This document shows positions 19,335 through 20,439 of a stretch of 20,439 nucleotides of DNA, piece after piece. The notes beneath the pieces were generated by a model. It searched no databases. It had not been told where the DNA came from and saw nothing but the letters and a program-made list of their open reading frames with translations. Source of the DNA: Nemertoderma westbladi (lineage: Eukaryota; Xenacoelomorpha; Nemertodermatida; Nemertodermatidae). The stretch is from NCBI GenBank assembly GCA_032718475.1, contig JAUCBJ010003645.1, positions 1 through 20,439 of the forward strand. The letters are read 5' to 3'. Made by a program: the position numbers and the translations under genes. Within the stretch, counting starts at the first letter, position 1. Each line of letters begins with the position of its first letter.

Positions 19335-19570
19335 TAAAGGCCATGATACACCACAGGAGCGGCGAGCGGCAGCGGCGGGCGGCCGCGGCGAGCGGCCGAT
19401 GTGAGCGGCGACTTTTAGTATGATACACTATAGGAGCGGCGAGCGGCAGCAGCCATTTGTGGTGTATCATCACCCATAGAAAATAATGTGTTCTATTTTT
19501 AAAAAGTGGCCGCTCGCCGCGGCCGCTCGCCGCTGCCGCTCGCCGCTCCTGTGGTGTATCATGGCCTTAA
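19335..19570. mobile_element. GC-rich MITE with 60-bp TIRs and TAA duplications (body 19338-19567)
   Basis: The inverted repeats 19338-19397 and 19508-19567 match at 59 of 60 positions. They start AGGCCATGATACACCACAGG and consist largely of GAGCGGC/GGCGAGC units. TAA flanks both sides (19335-19337 and 19568-19570). A 3-bp TAA/TTA duplication is the signature of the PIF/Harbinger superfamily, so a Harbinger-type MITE is the likely class. The 110-bp loop contains a miniature inverted pair, ATGATACAC...GTGTATCAT, at 19420-19470, which repeats the terminal motif and its GGAGCGGCGAGCGGC extension. It is very GC-rich in AT-rich surroundings and has no coding capacity; open frames over it are by-products. 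The near-perfect TIRs imply recent mobility. Confidence 0.87.
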
Positions 19571-19674
19571 TGAATTTTTTAAACCCTAAATGCTACGAAA
19601 TTCGCTATAAAGATAGTTTGAAAACTATTCGTACTGCTGGCCTGGCCGGATTTTGCAATTATTTAGCTTCAACA

Positions 19675-20159
19675 TTATTTTTCGTCTTTTGAATGTAATC
19701 TAGACATCATTAGAACCGCTTTCATCTACAGATTCCGAATGTGAAAACCACTTTAATATTCACCCAAAATTGCCAAAGATATTATCAAAATACTAATGTG
19801 GAAATTTTGAGACGTAAATCGATATAATTCTAATGTTTTTTGTCTTTATTCTAGAATAATGATTATGTTATTTAGGAGTGTTTAAAACTCTATATCTTGT
19901 TTCTTCATTGCGCGTAATTAATATTCTAGAATAGAGTAAAAATTCATTAGAATTATATCGATTTACGTGTCAAAATGCATACCTTTGAATTTTGATAATA
20001 TTTACGGTGAAATTTATTTAATTATTTAATAATATATTCTATTATATTATTTAGTTTAATTATTTTATTGGTGAAATTGAAAACTGTTTTCAGATTCGGA
20101 ATCTGCAAATGGAGGCGGTTCTAATGAAATTTGGATTCCATTCAAAAGACGAAAAATAA
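19675..20159. mobile_element. 485-bp imperfect palindrome (foldback or MITE-like)
   Basis: The outer arms TTATTTTTCGTCTTTTGAAT (19675) and its complement ending at 20159 continue through ATCATTAGAACCGC (about 19708) and CAGATTCCGAAT (about 19730), matched by ATTCGGAATCTG and GCGGTTCTAATG on the right. The inner arms ACGTAAATCGATATAATTCT (19812) and its complement (to 19968) continue to TTCTAGAATA. The arms are offset by about 54 bp of AT-rich DNA in the right half (about 20010-20080). No reading frame and no clear target duplication was found. Its transcript could fold into a long hairpin. Confidence 0.75.
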
Positions 20160-20439
20160 CGTCGACGGAGATAAATATTTCTAAATAGTTAATAGTTTCA
20201 CTAACTGTAATAAATGTAATTCTACGAAAGAAGATTAATGCAACATATCCGCGATCCGCATAATAAATTATATATTTAGTAACAAAAAATATGACTTACC
20301 AACTGATTGTAAGGTGTTCTATTTGGTAGAGCACCTACATTGATGATACAATTTATTAAGGTATGTCATCTAAAATAATGCATTTCGTCATTTTGTCGTG
20401 CCTAATTAAATATTCAAATGCGTTCAACATGAAACAATA
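20160..20439. other. Right edge, no recognised gene
   Basis: AT-rich sequence. A good minus-strand splice-donor-like CAGTTG/GTAAGT at about 20296-20308 has only a 35-bp open exon upstream of it and is not called. TTGGTAGAGCACC at about 20320 resembles a tRNA D-arm but has no other tRNA parts. Confidence 0.4.

Noticed and set aside
19291-19692. Open frames with Ala/Arg-rich repeats around 19.3-19.7 kb
   Set aside because: They are translations of the GC-rich inverted repeats of a MITE.
20296-20339. Minus-strand exon with GTAAGT donor, and a tRNA-like D-arm
   Set aside because: Only about 35 bp of open frame before an acceptor-like AG, with no second exon; the D-arm match lacks a B-box and stem partners.
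1-20439. CRISPR array, bacterial operon or phage system
   Set aside because: No evenly spaced repeats with unique spacers and no bacterial-type genes; splice sites and LINE/SINE content show eukaryotic nuclear DNA.

Overview
This window looks like nuclear DNA of a marine invertebrate. It is AT-rich, has spliced genes with GT-AG phase-0 introns, and carries decayed LINEs, SINEs, a Penelope-like element, several TIR/foldback elements and microsatellites. It has no operons, Shine-Dalgarno sites or CRISPR. Frequent scattered TACAGTA and TAGGCCTA strings and SINEs with a shared tail domain would fit an echinoderm-like or other deuterostome genome, or a mollusc. That placement is a guess.

Host genes: two related four-helix (MARVEL-like) membrane-protein genes lie tail to tail in the left half. 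The minus-strand gene can be assembled completely from four exons (8673-8617, 6674-6498, 5987-5850, 5477-5364; 161 residues, all introns phase 0). The plus-strand paralogue contributes only its last two coding exons (2269-2433, 2587-2694); its first exons were not found and probably lie left of the window. The two genes have homologous exon borders. Each carries a SINE in the equivalent intron. In the plus gene the SINE landed on the 3' splice site and its target-site duplication copies the acceptor.

Repeats: three copies of one RTE-like LINE are present: an old 3' fragment (1-385), a 1.94-kb plus copy (9521-11463) and a 2.6-kb minus copy with endonuclease (about 16930-14301). The last two form a large inverted repeat. 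The 9521-11463 copy sits inside a minus-strand SINE, between its A and B boxes, with a 7-bp duplication. That nest is flanked by plus-strand Penelope-like reverse transcriptase (about 8900-9100) and GIY-YIG (about 11520-11930) remnants. A CR1/L2-like LINE 3' end (about 7530-8430) fills intron 1 of the minus gene.

Right third (12-20.4 kb): no host gene was recognised. It holds non-autonomous DNA elements: 13401-13970, 18406-18895 (65-bp TIRs plus an ACG microsatellite), 19338-19567 (60-bp near-perfect GC-rich TIRs, TAA duplications) and a 485-bp imperfect palindrome at 19675-20159. The other long stretches are AT-rich sequence in which nothing was recognised.
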